Positions 1 through 9,692 of a stretch of 64,000 nt of DNA are shown in pieces (the first letter of the stretch is position 1; each line of letters opens with the position of its first letter). The position numbers were made by a program, and so were the translations under genes. The notes beneath the pieces are model-generated. The model had not been told where the DNA came from. It saw nothing but the letters and a program-made list of their open reading frames with translations, and ran no database searches. Location: positions 82,632-146,631 of the forward strand of contig MU128958.1 of NCBI GenBank assembly GCA_014904985.1. Direction: 5' to 3'. Source of the stretch: Hydnum rufescens UP504 (Eukaryota > Basidiomycota > Agaricomycetes > Cantharellales > Hydnaceae).

Positions 1-115
1 CCAACACACAACGACGTGACCTACAGCACCTACGCCAACTACAACAGCATATGGCACTTGCCAATGACGATGAACATACAAGCCACCATGCCAATGAGGC
101 CAGACACCTGCCACT
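1..115 (+). repeat. 26-bp minisatellite fragment
   Basis: This stretch aligns with the exon-like minisatellite at about 1893-2093. Units of roughly 26 bp contain AACGACGTGACCTACAGCAC-like sequence and end in GCC. The match stops near 115, where a truncated family-A LTR begins, so it is a remnant of the same array cut by that LTR. No coding frame survives, because a 26-bp unit shifts frame at every repeat. Confidence 0.55.
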
Positions 116-413
116 TAACTCCATGGACTCATGTGGGGAATGAGGGAATGACAGGTGCCAACAAGGGCGCCAATGCTGCCACTGGTTGACTACCCAGCCC
201 ATAGCCCGCTGGCCGAGGCCTGATAGAGTGAGGGCAATAATAATAAGAGAAATGCCAATAATGGCAAGGATGACAATAACCCCCATAGTGAATGGAGGGA
301 GAGAGGAGACAAGAGCATTTGACGAAGTAGGCACCATATGATAGAGTCGATGAACAATGATACTCCAACAGGTAAGTCCTTAGGCAGAAGCAAATGTCAA
401 TTTGATCCTGACA
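116..413 (+). mobile_element. Truncated family-A LTR fragment
   Basis: The sequence matches the right-hand part of the full family-A elements at 23246-23983 and 9718-11348 and ends in the family terminus TTTGATCCTGACA. The left end is missing; homology begins near the CTCCATGGACTCATG segment. Reading on the minus strand, it still shows the membrane-segment part of the small ORF found in complete copies, but the frame is not closed in the usual way. Confidence 0.7.
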
Positions 414-501
414 CTGTGGGCATTGTTGCTGTTCATTCATTTGCATGTTTCTGTTCATGTGGTCATATGCAGGGTGTTGTTCGTGGGTGGGACAGCTTGG
501 C

Positions 502-609
502 CTAGAGGAGTAAATGAAAGTGTTAGTAAGAATTTTAAAACCTGTGCAAAAAGAGCAGCTTTCACTGCTCTTTTGCACCATGGTATCTATTGGGGGGGGG
601 GGAACTCAC
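502..609 (-). other. Predicted intron 1 of array, H2 hairpin inside
   Basis: On the minus strand it begins GTGAGT, has a TTACTAAC branch-type sequence and ends CTCCTCTAG (108 nt). It holds the hairpin at 544-578 (GTGCAAAAAGAGCAG with its complement, one bulged base) and a run of C/G next to the 5' splice site. A second hairpin (about 621-648) lies just upstream of the donor site. Confidence 0.6.
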
Positions 610-745
610 TTTAAATAGTACCACATGCCACCACAGCAGGCGTGTGGTTCCTGGGGCCATGGTCTGTCATTTCTTTTGGTTTTGGCTCTTGCTGTTCAGG
701 CCCTTGTCATGCAGCAGGTTTTGGTCTCGGGCCTTAGACCATAAT

Positions 746-849
746 CTAAAATTATAAAAGCTATGTTAGTATAAGACTTCAAAGTGGTGCAAAAAGAGTA
801 GCTTGGGCTACTATTTTTGCACTATTGTATGTACTGAGACAAAACTTAC
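746..849 (-). other. Predicted intron 2 of array, H2 hairpin inside
   Basis: On the minus strand it begins GTAAGT, carries TATACTAACAT as branch sequence and ends AATTTTAG (104 nt). The hairpin at 787-822 is a variant of the family (GAGTAGC/GCTACT instead of GAGCAGC/GCTGCT). The arms changed together here, apart from one C-to-T at a stem position. A GACCACACACCC hairpin (855-886) abuts the donor site. Confidence 0.6.
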
Positions 850-967
850 CTTATGACCACACACCCGCATTAGTGGGTGTGTGGTCATGGTTGTGCGCTG
901 GGGCTGGTGCTGCTGTTGCTGCTGTGTCGTGGTCATGCGGTTGCTGGGTGTGGCTGCATACTTGCAA

Positions 968-1610
968 AATTCAACACCAGCAATTGCTGATACCCAAGAA
1001 GTGCCCAAGTGCTGAGGCTACAAGTACAATCCAGATTAATAGCAGGCATGTAGACATATAATATATAATATATAATAAATATTTGTTTCCAAATGTGAAG
1101 AAGAGGATGATAATGAGCCAGAGCTAAATAAGGTGTGATATGGCTAATTGAAAAGTGGATTGGGCCACTTCTATGCATCAGAATTGGCCAAAATTTGAAT
1201 ATATTGATGGTATATATTTACTCTACATGGGCGATGAGTTATATTGGATGTTCTGGGCATTTTCAATTTTTCACACCTTCAATTCCCTATCTAGGGAATT
1301 GAAGGTGTGAAAAATTGAAAATGCTCTTAGAACGTCCAATATAACTTGTTGCCCATGTAGAGTAAATATATACCATTAATATATTCAAATTTTTGGCCAA
1401 TTCTGATGCATAGAAGTGGCCCAATCCACTTTGCAATTAGCCATATCATGCCTTATTTAGCTCTGACTCATTATCTTCTTCTTAGGATTTTCTTGCACAA
1501 ATATTTATTATATAGTACTTATTTCACATCTACATGCTTACTATTAATGTGTACTGTGCTTGTAGTGTCAGCACTGGGTGCTTCTTAAATACTGGCAATT
1601 GCCAGCATTG
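968..1610. repeat. Palindrome with nearly no spacer, arms about 320 bp
   Basis: The axis lies between 1290 and 1291, with a two-base spacer between AATTCCCTA and TAGGGAATT. The arms match closely from about 1070 to 1510 and more loosely to about 968 and 1610. They include paired TTGGCCAATTCTGATGCATAG-type sequence and the CTACATGGGC segments. The arms continue, at lower similarity, into the hairpin and intron modules on both sides, so this is the core of a larger inverted structure. Confidence 0.75.
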
Positions 1611-1711
1611 AGTTCGCATCTTCCTTCATATCTCCGCAACCAAAACAAGCAACCACCTGGAAAGGCAAGCACATGACCACACACCTGCCGCTGTGGGGGT
1701 GTGGTCACAAG

Positions 1712-1816
1712 GTGAGTGTTCTCCCTAGTAGATACAACAGTGTACAAAGAGCAGTGAAAGCTGCTCTTTTTGTGCTCCTTTGAATCTTTTTACTAATATA
1801 TCTTGTATTCTTCTAG
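1712..1816 (+). other. Predicted intron 3 of array, H2 hairpin inside
   Basis: Begins GTGAGT, has TTTACTAAT as branch sequence and ends TTCTTCTAG (105 nt). The hairpin at 1743-1773 has the GAGCAG/CTGCTC core. A GACCACACACC...GGTGTGGTC hairpin (1675-1706) ends six bases before the donor. Confidence 0.6.
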
Positions 1817-1892
1817 ATTGAGACCTGGGGTCCAAGGCACAATGAAAACACACAAAATGAGGGCCCAAATGGCAATGCCCCAAGTGAAGACA

Positions 1893-2093
1893 CACCAAAT
1901 GATGTGACATACAGCAGCACGCCAATGACACAACACACGCCAAATGACGCAACCTATGGCAGCGCGCCAACAATGCAACACATGCCAACACACCAACGAC
2001 GTGACCTACAGCACCACGCCAACGACACAGCATATGGCACTGTGCCAATGACATGACATACAGCACCATGCCAAATGAGGCCACACACCTGCC
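1893..2093 (+). repeat. 26-bp minisatellite in exon-like body
   Basis: Consecutive units each look like AATGACNNNACCTACAGCACCACGCC, mostly 26 bp with shorter 18-bp variants. Because 26 is not a multiple of three, successive units fall in different frames, which argues against a conserved protein product. The array ends directly in the CCACACACCTGCC hairpin (2081-2108). Confidence 0.6.
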
Positions 2094-2119
2094 ACGGCAG
2101 GTGTGTGGTCCTATATAAG

Positions 2120-2224
2120 GTAAGTACCTAGCCCAGTAGCTACAGCCATGCAAAAAGAGCAGCTTTTGCTGCTCTTTTTGCATGGTGTTTAATTCTCAAC
2201 TAATTTCCAAGTTTTATTCTGTAG
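2120..2224 (+). other. Predicted intron 4 of array, H2 hairpin inside
   Basis: Begins GTAAGT, has TCAACTAATT as branch sequence and ends TATTCTGTAG (105 nt). The hairpin (2147-2184) has perfect 17-bp arms, CATGCAAAAAGAGCAGC and its complement, around a TTTT loop. It follows the CCACACACCTGCC/GGCAGGTGTGTGG hairpin by only a few bases plus TATATAAG. Confidence 0.65.
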
Positions 2225-2447
2225 GTCTCAACAACCCCTGCAAACGAATACTGATGCAAACCCCCCTGTAACCCCCTTATCGAGACCCGAACAACAGGGT
2301 GCCCGAACAACGGGGCTCCCATGCAAACCCCCATGTGAGCCCCTGTGCAAGCCCCGTACGAACTGCCATACAAACTGCCATACATACAAGCCAGAGCCCA
2401 TGGCCTCAGTACCCCACACCACCACAGCAGGTGTGGGGTACTAGAAG

Positions 2448-2554
2448 GTATGTTTTATTTTATTTCTTATCTTTGTGGCACAAAAAGAGCAGCATAAGCT
2501 GCTCTTTTTGTGCTGCATTAATGTTTAACTAACATTTCTTGTTTATTTCTTCAG
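2448..2554 (+). other. Predicted intron 5 of array, H2 hairpin inside
   Basis: Begins GTATGT, has TTAACTAACAT as branch sequence and ends TTTCTTCAG (107 nt). The hairpin GCACAAAAAGAGCAGC/GCTGCTCTTTTTGTGC sits at about 2477-2515. The upstream exon-like body (2225-2447) ends in a CCCCACACC...GGTGTGGGG hairpin at about 2412-2438. Confidence 0.65.
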
Positions 2555-2729
2555 ATCCTAGCCCAGAACCCCGCATGAACCCTCAAATACACCCACCGAA
2601 CAACACACTGTGAATGACCCCCACAAATGAAAACGCGGCCTCGAGGGAGCACCCAAATGGAACTGGCCCCAATCGAGGCATGTGGGTATATGCAGGTGGC
2701 GTGACCCACATGAACCATCCCCCCTGTGG

Positions 2730-3011
2730 TGGCAGACCCTGGGGGGGGGGGATAATATGTATATAGTGTAATATGTATATAATAATAGTAGTAATAATAA
2801 TATAATCCAATAATAAAAATAATATAATCTGGCACAGCCATGGATTGGCCAATAGATGGCCCAAAACTGAATTGGAATAGCCTGATTTCAGCCGTAAGGT
2901 CTGGGGGACCTATTAGGTACCATTTTCTGCCCCGAAAGTGGTACCTAAATTAGGTCCCCCATGTGACTGACCAGCCTGGCCATTGAGCATCAATGTCATC
3001 ATGATGACCGC
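2730..3011. other. AT-rich spacer with 58-bp hairpin; no gene seen
   Basis: An AT-rich tract (TAATA/TATAT runs) covers 2750-2830. At about 2903-2960, GGGGGACCT...GGTACCA pairs with TGGTACCTAAATTAGGTCCCCC, forming a long hairpin. No coding region is seen. The last bases (CATGATGACCGC) join the chromovirus sequence beyond the LTR inserted at 3012. Confidence 0.5.
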
Positions 3012-4391
3012 TGTAAGCGGGAAATGAAGGGGGGAATCCAGCCACAGTCCATGATATGGAATCGAAGAATGAAAAGAAGGGACCACAGGATCAATCCGAA
3101 TGTTAAGGCTTGAAGGAAGGAAGGTCTTTTTGGATAGAAATCTAAAGCTGTAAGCAACACCTGCTCAAGCAATAGAACAAAGAATGAATATGGGTCACAA
3201 AACCACACCCTAAGGCTCTCCTCTTGAGGCCCTAGACAAAGTGTAGTAGTCTTGGTGGAATTCACCCAAGGAACCAGCGGCAATACATCAGTGCCTCAAA
3301 ACTGGGGAGGGGGAAAACTATGGAAATTCGCATCTCCTGCACTTAATATACATTCACAGGAAAATGCTATGGTAACCGGAAGAAAGGTGGGATTAAGGCG
3401 AAAATGATGAAAAAGAAATCAAGTCAAAAGCTTTAAAACTGAAGGAGATATTCCAAAATCAAGTCAGAATAGGGGAATATGGCTTAACCAAGCTATTCCT
3501 CCTCTCCTACTGCACAGAATCCCTTAGGGAATGGTGGAACTGGTCATCCTAGACGTACCCTTCGTCGGATATAAGAGGGGCAGAGAATAATTGCCATTAA
3601 TAATCAAAAAAGCGGAGGCAATAATGAAATGAGACATGGGGGAGTTAAATTGTAGAGAGCCGAGTTTTAATCCACTCGTTTTGCCCTTGGTACCATTGGA
3701 TGCGGACTGTCGACAGCTTTCTAGGTGTGCTTGTTCCGAACGAATTGGATCAAAACTGACTCAGAAAATCGAAAAATACTGAAGGGATATATGAAACACA
3801 TAGTAAAATCGATCTGGAAGGTGCAGTTTTGATTCGTTCGTCTCGTGTTTGGTATCGCCGGAAAGGTGTGAATCGTAGCTTTCTGGGCGCTATCTTGTCG
3901 AGTCGATCCGATCAAAACTGAGAGAGATATTCCGTGTTTACTCCTTGAGAGCACCGCATTAGCCCCTATTTGTCATGTGACAAGTCCGCAAGTCGGAATC
4001 AAGGCCCGGGTGTGTAATCTGTTGTATTACATAATCACAATTCGTTAGAGTCGCCCTTGAGGCAACAGGAAGCGTGTATCAGAAGTGGAGACTGATTGAA
4101 GGTCAAACAAAGCAAGCAAGTTGAATTGCTATTGCCACATTGAGGTATGGCAGAAAAACGTGGAATTTGGGGTGGCCTGTTGAAGTGCCGCAGATGAACA
4201 ATAAATTGGTTCGTGCGCAAACAAAGGAATGGCACAGATTCATGGGTATTAGGCGTATGGGATTCAGGCTTGTTCTCAAATGAATGACAGCGTGGGAATT
4301 GACATCCAGATTGACATAGAAAATGGTTCATTTGTTTGAAAGATTGTCCTTGGATAGGGTTTGTATGTAGTAGGGATTTGTCCCTCCAACA
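3012..4391 (+). mobile_element. Family-B solo LTR, copy B1 (CpG-rich)
   Basis: A 1380-bp unit that begins TGTAAGCGGG and ends CCCTCCAACA, flanked by the 4-bp duplication CCGC (3008-3011 and 4392-4395). Copies B2 (18902-20254) and B3 (35224-36599) share this sequence throughout. B1 retains many CpG dinucleotides where B2 and B3 mostly have TG or CA, so it is probably the youngest of the three or lies outside the methylated zone. No internal coding region lies next to it, so it is a solo LTR or a comparable 1.4-kb element. Confidence 0.75.
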
Positions 4392-7300
4392 CCGCCTCAA
4401 CCCCAGAACCAATAATGGCAAGCCCCCCAACCCACAGCATCACAATTGAAGTCTATGAAGCCGAAGACTTCATTCAAGCAGCCAGTGATGAGAGTGCAAC
4501 ACTCTATGCATGCATTGTCACCAATCCAACCCATGCACGAACCGCATCAGTGGTTTGTGACACTCCCCCCACCTCCACATTACCCAAATCAATCCCCATC
4601 GAGGAATGCCAAGACCTTGCACAATGACTCCCCCTGGAATACCATGAATTCCATGACATCTTCACCAGTACAGTGGCCAGCTATCTACCGCCACATTGCA
4701 AGTACAACCTTCAATTCGATATCGAAGAAGGACACAAAGTACTGTGAGGCCCCATATACCCAATGTCAGAAAGTGAACTTGCAGCACTACACGAGTTCAT
4801 GAATGAATTCCTTGCAAAAGGATTCATATGCCCTTCAACCTCCCCCACAGGCATGCCAATCCTCTTCACGAAACAGAAAGGTGGCAGGCTTTGCCTTTGT
4901 GTTGATTATCGAGCAGCACTCAATTGCATCATGAAAAAGAGTCACTACCCCATCCCCCTCATCAACGACCTCCTCAATTGCCTTTGCAGCACCATGATCT
5001 ATACGAAAATCGATCTTTGTGATGGCTACTACAACATCAGAGTTGCCAAAGGACATGAGTGGCTCACATCATTTTGTACATGGTACAGTGCCTATGAGTG
5101 ACTCATAATGCCAATGGGAGCAGCCAACTCCCCAGCACAGTTCCAGTATTCATGAACAACTCGTTCCAGGATATGGTGGATCTGTTTGTCATCATATATC
5201 TTGATGACATCCTCATTTTCTCCAATTCGCGAGAAGAACACCGCAAACATGTTCACCATGTACTACAACAACTCCACAAAAGGAACCTTCGTGCCAAGAT
5301 CTTGAAGTGCACCTTCCACACAGACACTATCAAGTACCTCGGCTTCATCATCACCCCCTTCGGGCATCCAGATGGACCCTACGAAATTTGATGTGATCCT
5401 AAGTTGGCCCACACCCACCTCAGTAAAAGAAGTCCAGTCATTCCTAGGCTTTGCAAACTTCTACTGCCACTTCATCGCAACCTACTCAGACCTCACGCAC
5501 CCCTTAATCTGTCTCATGAAAAAAGACAAAACCTTCACATGGAACGAAGAGACCCAACAAGCTTTCAAAAGCATCAAAAATGCCTTTGTATCAGCCCCCA
5601 TCCTCCACCACTTCGACCCTGAATTACGCATCATTGTAGAAACTGATGCATCTGACTATGCAATTGCCGCGATCTTGTCACAAATCAATGAGAACAACAA
5701 AGTTCGACCTGTTGCGTTCTGCTTGTGATCAATGCAAAGCGTGGAACTGAACTATGACATCCATGACAAAGAACTCCTCATGATCTTCGATGCCTTTTGT
5801 GCCTGGCAAGCATACCTCAAAGGCCCTGCTCACACGGTTTCCGTCATTATGGACCACAAAAACTTGGAGTACTTCACCTCCACGAAACTCCTCACTCGTC
5901 GACAAGCATGATGGTCAGAATACCTCTCCTCCTTTGACTACATCATCATCTATCAACCAGGACGACTGGGAGGAAAACCAGACGCCCTCACAAGATGCCC
6001 TGATGTTTACCCACCCAAGCGAAATGAGGTATATGCAACTGCAAACCCACAAAACCTCCAAATGATCATTCGTGACACCAAACCTCTTGATTCGGACACA
6101 GCTCTCAGTGCATACTTAAGAGTGACCCTTGATGACCACCCTCTTGACTCTGAAATGACTCTCACACTGATTCGCAAAGGCACTTGCGACGACACCCTAG
6201 CAACACAAGTGTGTGAACACATCGAGACCACCAAAGGTGACTCAACAGCCCCCCCCACCTTCTTCTCACTCTCAGAGGATGCGACATTGCTACTACGCAA
6301 AGGACGCGTCGATGTCCCCGACTATCGCGATCTCCACCTCGACATTCTTCACACTTCACATGACCACCTCCTTGTGGGCCACCCAGGCATTCACAAAACC
6401 ACCCATCTTATTACGCGGAAATACTACTGGCCAGGACTAACGAAAATGGTCAAGGCATATGTACGATCTTGCGTTGTATGTGCTTGCATGAAATCCTCAC
6501 ACCATGCTGCATATGGCCCCCTCAAATTCCTCTCCATTGCTGATCAACCCTGGAACTTGATCATGATGGACTTCATCACTGGACTCGCACCCTCCTCCTC
6601 ATTCAACTCCATCCTCATTATTGTCGACTGATTCACAAAGATGGGTCTCTTCATCCCCACACTCATGACACTTTCTGCAGAAGGACTCACCAACCTAGTC
6701 ATCAATTGGGTCATATCCAAACATGGAACACCTGCCGACATTGTCTCAGATCATGGCTCACTTTTCATTTCCAACTTCTGGAAATCACTTGCAAAGAGAC
6801 TTGGCATCAAACTCAACCTCTCAACTGCGTATCACCCTGAGACTGATGGCCAAACCAAGTGCCTGAACCAAATCCTCAAGCAGTACTTGCAAATCTACGT
6901 CAACTGCCTACAAGACAACTGGGTGCTACTTCTCCCCCTCACAGAGTTCGCATACAACAATACCAAGCACTCCACGACAAATGTGACACCCTTCTTCGCG
7001 AATAAAGGCTTTCACCCCAACCTCGAGATCAATATCAAAGCAGTGCCTTCGACTGAGGCCAACCAAGCCGTGCTTGACCTTCACAATGTCCACAATTATG
7101 TTTGCAACCAGCTCACAATCACACAACAACAAAACGAACAACAAGTAGAGGGATCACGACCTCCTTTCCCCACTCTCAACATCAGCAATCAGGTATGGCT
7201 CGACACGCACAACATCAAAACAAAGTGACCATCAAAGAAACTTGACCACAAGAAACTCGGTCCCTTCCCTGTCACCAAGAAAGTTTCAACACACGCATAT

Positions 7301-7640
7301 CGCCTTGGTCTCCCTCGCGCCATGAATCAAATCCACAACATCTTCCATGTGTGACTACTCGAGCCCATTCACCCTGATCCCTTCCCCAATTGCACCCAAC
7401 CACCTCCCCCACCTGTTGAAATTGACGGCGAACTCGAATACGAAATTGCAGAAATTGTCAACAGCAAGATCGATTGTCATGCTGTCGCAGTAACAGCTTA
7501 GTCTATCACATATGATGGTCTGGCTATGAGCACACCAACAACAAGTTTAGCTGGCTCCCAGCAGCAGAACTCACCAATGCCCACAAAGCAGTAATGGACT
7601 TTCATTGCACACACCCCGAAAAACCAGGATGAGAAGTACT
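4392..7640 (+). pseudogene. pol: Chromovirus pol (RT, RNase H, integrase, chromodomain), broken
   Basis: RT motifs include LCVDYRAALN (about 4897) and the catalytic YLDDILIFS (about 5200). RNase H begins with VETDASDYA (about 5637) and continues at MDHKNLEYF (about 5850). The integrase has an HHCC zinc site (GHPGIHKTTHL to SCVVCACM, 6376-6490), a core Asp in MMDF, SDHGSLF, and YHPETDGQTK carrying the catalytic Glu. A chromodomain-like tail spans about 7420-7640 (LEYEIAEIV, then SWLPAAELTNAHKAVMDFH). Breaks include in-frame TGA codons (for example before GPIYPMSE, before SMQSVELNY, in RRQA-WSEYL, in VD-FTKM and before PSKKLDHK), where related elements mostly have Arg, plus single-base frameshifts near 5148 and 5365. 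Most stops are explained by CGA to TGA change. The protein would not be made as it stands. Confidence 0.85.
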
Positions 7641-7686
7641 CGACCTGGCAGTATAAAAAATTGTGACACTGCACTTTCGTGACCAT

Positions 7687-7840
7687 ATCTCTCTTACCCT
7701 ACCCACATCTCTCTACCTCTCTCTCTCCACATCTCTCTACCTCTCTTCCTCTCCACATCTCTCCTCTCTCTCTCCACATCTCTCTATCTCTCTTCCTCTC
7801 ACCATATCTCTCTCCCACATGTCTCTATCGCCCTGATGTT
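7687..7840. repeat. CT-rich microsatellite
   Basis: An imperfect CT/ACATCTCTCTAC-type tract follows the chromodomain region directly and separates pol from the antisense gene of the same element. Confidence 0.8.
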
Positions 7841-7945
7841 TCTTGACTTCCTCCTCTTGTTTCTTAGTCTCATCTTTTCTTCACCCTTTTCCTCTTTTTC
7901 TTTTCTTCTTACCCATTAAAACTCCAGTTTACTCCCCTCAGAGTG

Positions 7946-9081
7946 TCAGAAAACAAATGAAAATTTTAATTTTTTACTCATCGCCCCCCAACTCACGCTG
8001 CTCCCTTGCAATCTCCTGCCCCACCTCAGCATAAGCTGCAACATCCCCCATCGCTGTTGCACACCATGCATGACACTTGCCCGCAACTTTGCCACAGCCA
8101 AACCCCGCTCCAACTCCCACACCCTCACCTCCTCCAGCTCCACCACTGTGGATGCCTCCACAGCTGCCCATCGCGCAAGAACCATGCATTGTGCCAACTT
8201 GGGCATCAGGTTGTCGGCCCACGTCTCCTCTGTGCACTTCAAGAGACTCTCAACCCACAGAAGCAAGTCACCCATGGAAAGCTCAGGTGCAACCCCAGGC
8301 ACCCCCCAAGGCACCTCCTCCTCAACCCCCTCCGCAGGAGAAGGCAAACCCTTCAACTCAGGCGATGCAATGTGCCATTGCCTGGAAGCCCACGAAGGCT
8401 CCTCGCTGCCCTCAGCAACCTGCTTCAGGTGCCAATGACCCACTGGCACCAGGGAACACTTCTTGTTCCACTTGGCACATGCCTGGCAGCGAAACTGAGG
8501 ACCAGACATGCACAGAGGTTCCTCCCCCTTCTTACCACCTGCCACCCATTGAGCATGCACAGATGCGCACCAATTGCACTAAAAACACCACATCAGCGAC
8601 ATCGCAACTTCAAAAAATTGTACTCACCATCGATGATCCCTCATCCTTGCCCAAACCCAAAGGTGCATCTTTCGATGCACCCCTCGACACCTCTGCCACA
8701 GCAGCACACCAAGCAACGTCCTCGGCCTTGCACTGCACCTCAGCATCAAGATGACATGCCTCCTCTAATGCATGCACCGCCGCCTCTTCCTGAGCACGAC
8801 GAATGCCCATGTCATTCTTGATCCGTTTGATGCACAGATGCCAACCCGCAAGCTCCAACCCCATCTCAGGCATGAGAGGTGAAACCTCGGGCATCTGACC
8901 TTGCAGTTGCACCTGCCGCATTACCACAAATCAACGCAACTTACAGAAAACAGAAAAAGTTTTCATCACTTACCTCCCACTTCACCAACTCAACCTTTGT
9001 GGTTGCAACTGCCTCCTCAGTCTGGAGAATCTCCATCACTGCCTTCATCTTGATCAAAGAAAGAATAGCTTCATCGGCCAT
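7946..9081 (-). CDS. Antisense three-exon cysteine-cluster protein within the chromovirus
   Basis: Spliced exons 9081-8974, 8912-8628 and 8578-7946 give one 341-aa frame. Introns of 61 and 49 nt have GTAAGT...GCGGCAG and GTGAGT...TTTTTAG borders, both in phase 0. Exon 1 encodes an acidic/helical start (MADEAILSLIKMKAV). Exon 2 is Ala/Glu-rich and may form a coiled coil. Exon 3 opens with CNWC, followed by a single Cys and CQACAKWNKKC, a possible zinc-binding cluster, then a long Ala/Leu/Glu-rich helical tail. It lies antisense between the chromodomain end and the polypurine tract. The splice signals and frame are intact although pol of the same element is ruined. I do not know its function. 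A DNA-binding or accessory role is only a guess from the cysteines. Confidence 0.6.
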
Positions 9082-9229
9082 GTCGATGATGATGGTACAG
9101 AATCAGAAGTGAACGCGACAAACCCACCCTTTATAGTAACCACCACAGCAACTGCCAAAACCACCAAAACACCCACCTCATAAAACTCGAGTTATGCACT
9201 TCAAGGGCTTTGTGCTCAAAGGGGGGTAC

Positions 9230-9692
9230 TGTTATGAGTTCATACTCGTAACCTCAGCTTACATATGCAGAATAACCAAACCAATCATGCCATCACAGTG
9301 ACCTTCCCCCTTGCCACCATTGTGCCTTCCTCTTTCAGCATTTCCTATTATATACATCCCTCCTTTATTCAACACCCCTTTATCCATAAAGCCTTGTGAT
9401 CTCTAATAGTATAAGTAGTTACTTGATGTACACTCACTCTTTAGAAGATCAAGAATATATTGTCAACTGATTGAATTCCCCTTTTGCGATCTCAGTTATC
9501 GCTTGTGACTCTCATCTTAAACCCTTTGCATATTAAGTCTCAAGAAGCCGGTCTTCCTCGTACGTACTTGTCTCTCATGACTTATGTAATCCCCACTTCG
9601 TGACTCCCTCAGTCAATCGCCTTAAGGGCATTTCCTTGTATTCGACTTCGATTATGTCATCATATCTTTCACCTTGAGTACAACCCTTAACA
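9230..9692 (+). mobile_element. Chromovirus 3' LTR (family G)
   Basis: A 463-bp LTR with TGTTATGAGT...CCCTTAACA termini, preceded by a polypurine tract. It contains numerous CpGs. Diverged solo copies of the same family, lacking CpG, lie at 16815-17209 (reverse) and 37325-37686 (forward). The next bases (ATGCATGTCTACTAGTG) belong to the left arm of palindromic element P2. Confidence 0.8.

Larger units (their letters stand above)
414..2720. repeat. Divergent intron-and-hairpin array around a palindrome
   Basis: The array is symmetric about position 1290. On each side, modules run outward. Each has a 3' splice site, an exon-like body of about 90-300 bp, a hairpin of the CCACACACC...GGTGTGTGG type, then a 5' splice site and a 104-108 nt intron that contains an AAAAAGAGCAGC...GCTGCTCTTTTT hairpin. 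Two modules point left (minus strand) and three point right (plus strand). The exon bodies are rich in A, C and Pro/Asn/Thr codons, but frame-breaking repeats and stops make protein coding doubtful. I do not recognise the family. It could be an introner-like element, a non-coding RNA locus, or a decayed gene family amplified as an inverted repeat. Confidence 0.6.
4392..9692 (+). mobile_element. Ty3/gypsy chromovirus, 5'-truncated
   Basis: The internal region runs RT, RNase H, integrase and chromodomain, which is the order of chromoviruses. It is followed by a (CT)n tract, an antisense gene, a polypurine tract (AAAGGGGGGTAC) and the 3' LTR. No 5' LTR, gag or protease is seen upstream; the sequence breaks near the B1 LTR. 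The element still carries many CpGs, unlike the copia elements further right, so it is younger or less methylated. It interrupts the left arm of palindromic element P2, whose sequence resumes at 9693. Confidence 0.8.

Noticed and set aside
544..578. Bacterial-type terminators in the AAAAAGAGCAGC hairpins
   Set aside because: They sit in intron-like sequences with donor, branch and acceptor signals in a fungal genome; the T-rich arm is part of the stem.
1793..2183. Long minus-strand frames (152 and 67 aa) across the minisatellite
   Set aside because: They run antisense through the predicted introns and repeats and have no motif.
4392..7640. An altered genetic code with TGA read as Trp
   Set aside because: Most TGA positions match Arg in related elements, Trp is encoded by intact TGG elsewhere in the same frame, and the host genes at the right use normal stops.
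8006..8821. 271-aa plus-strand frame
   Set aside because: It is the complement of exons 2 and 3 of the spliced minus-strand gene; its Pro/His-rich content mirrors Gly/Trp/Ala codons and it has no motif.
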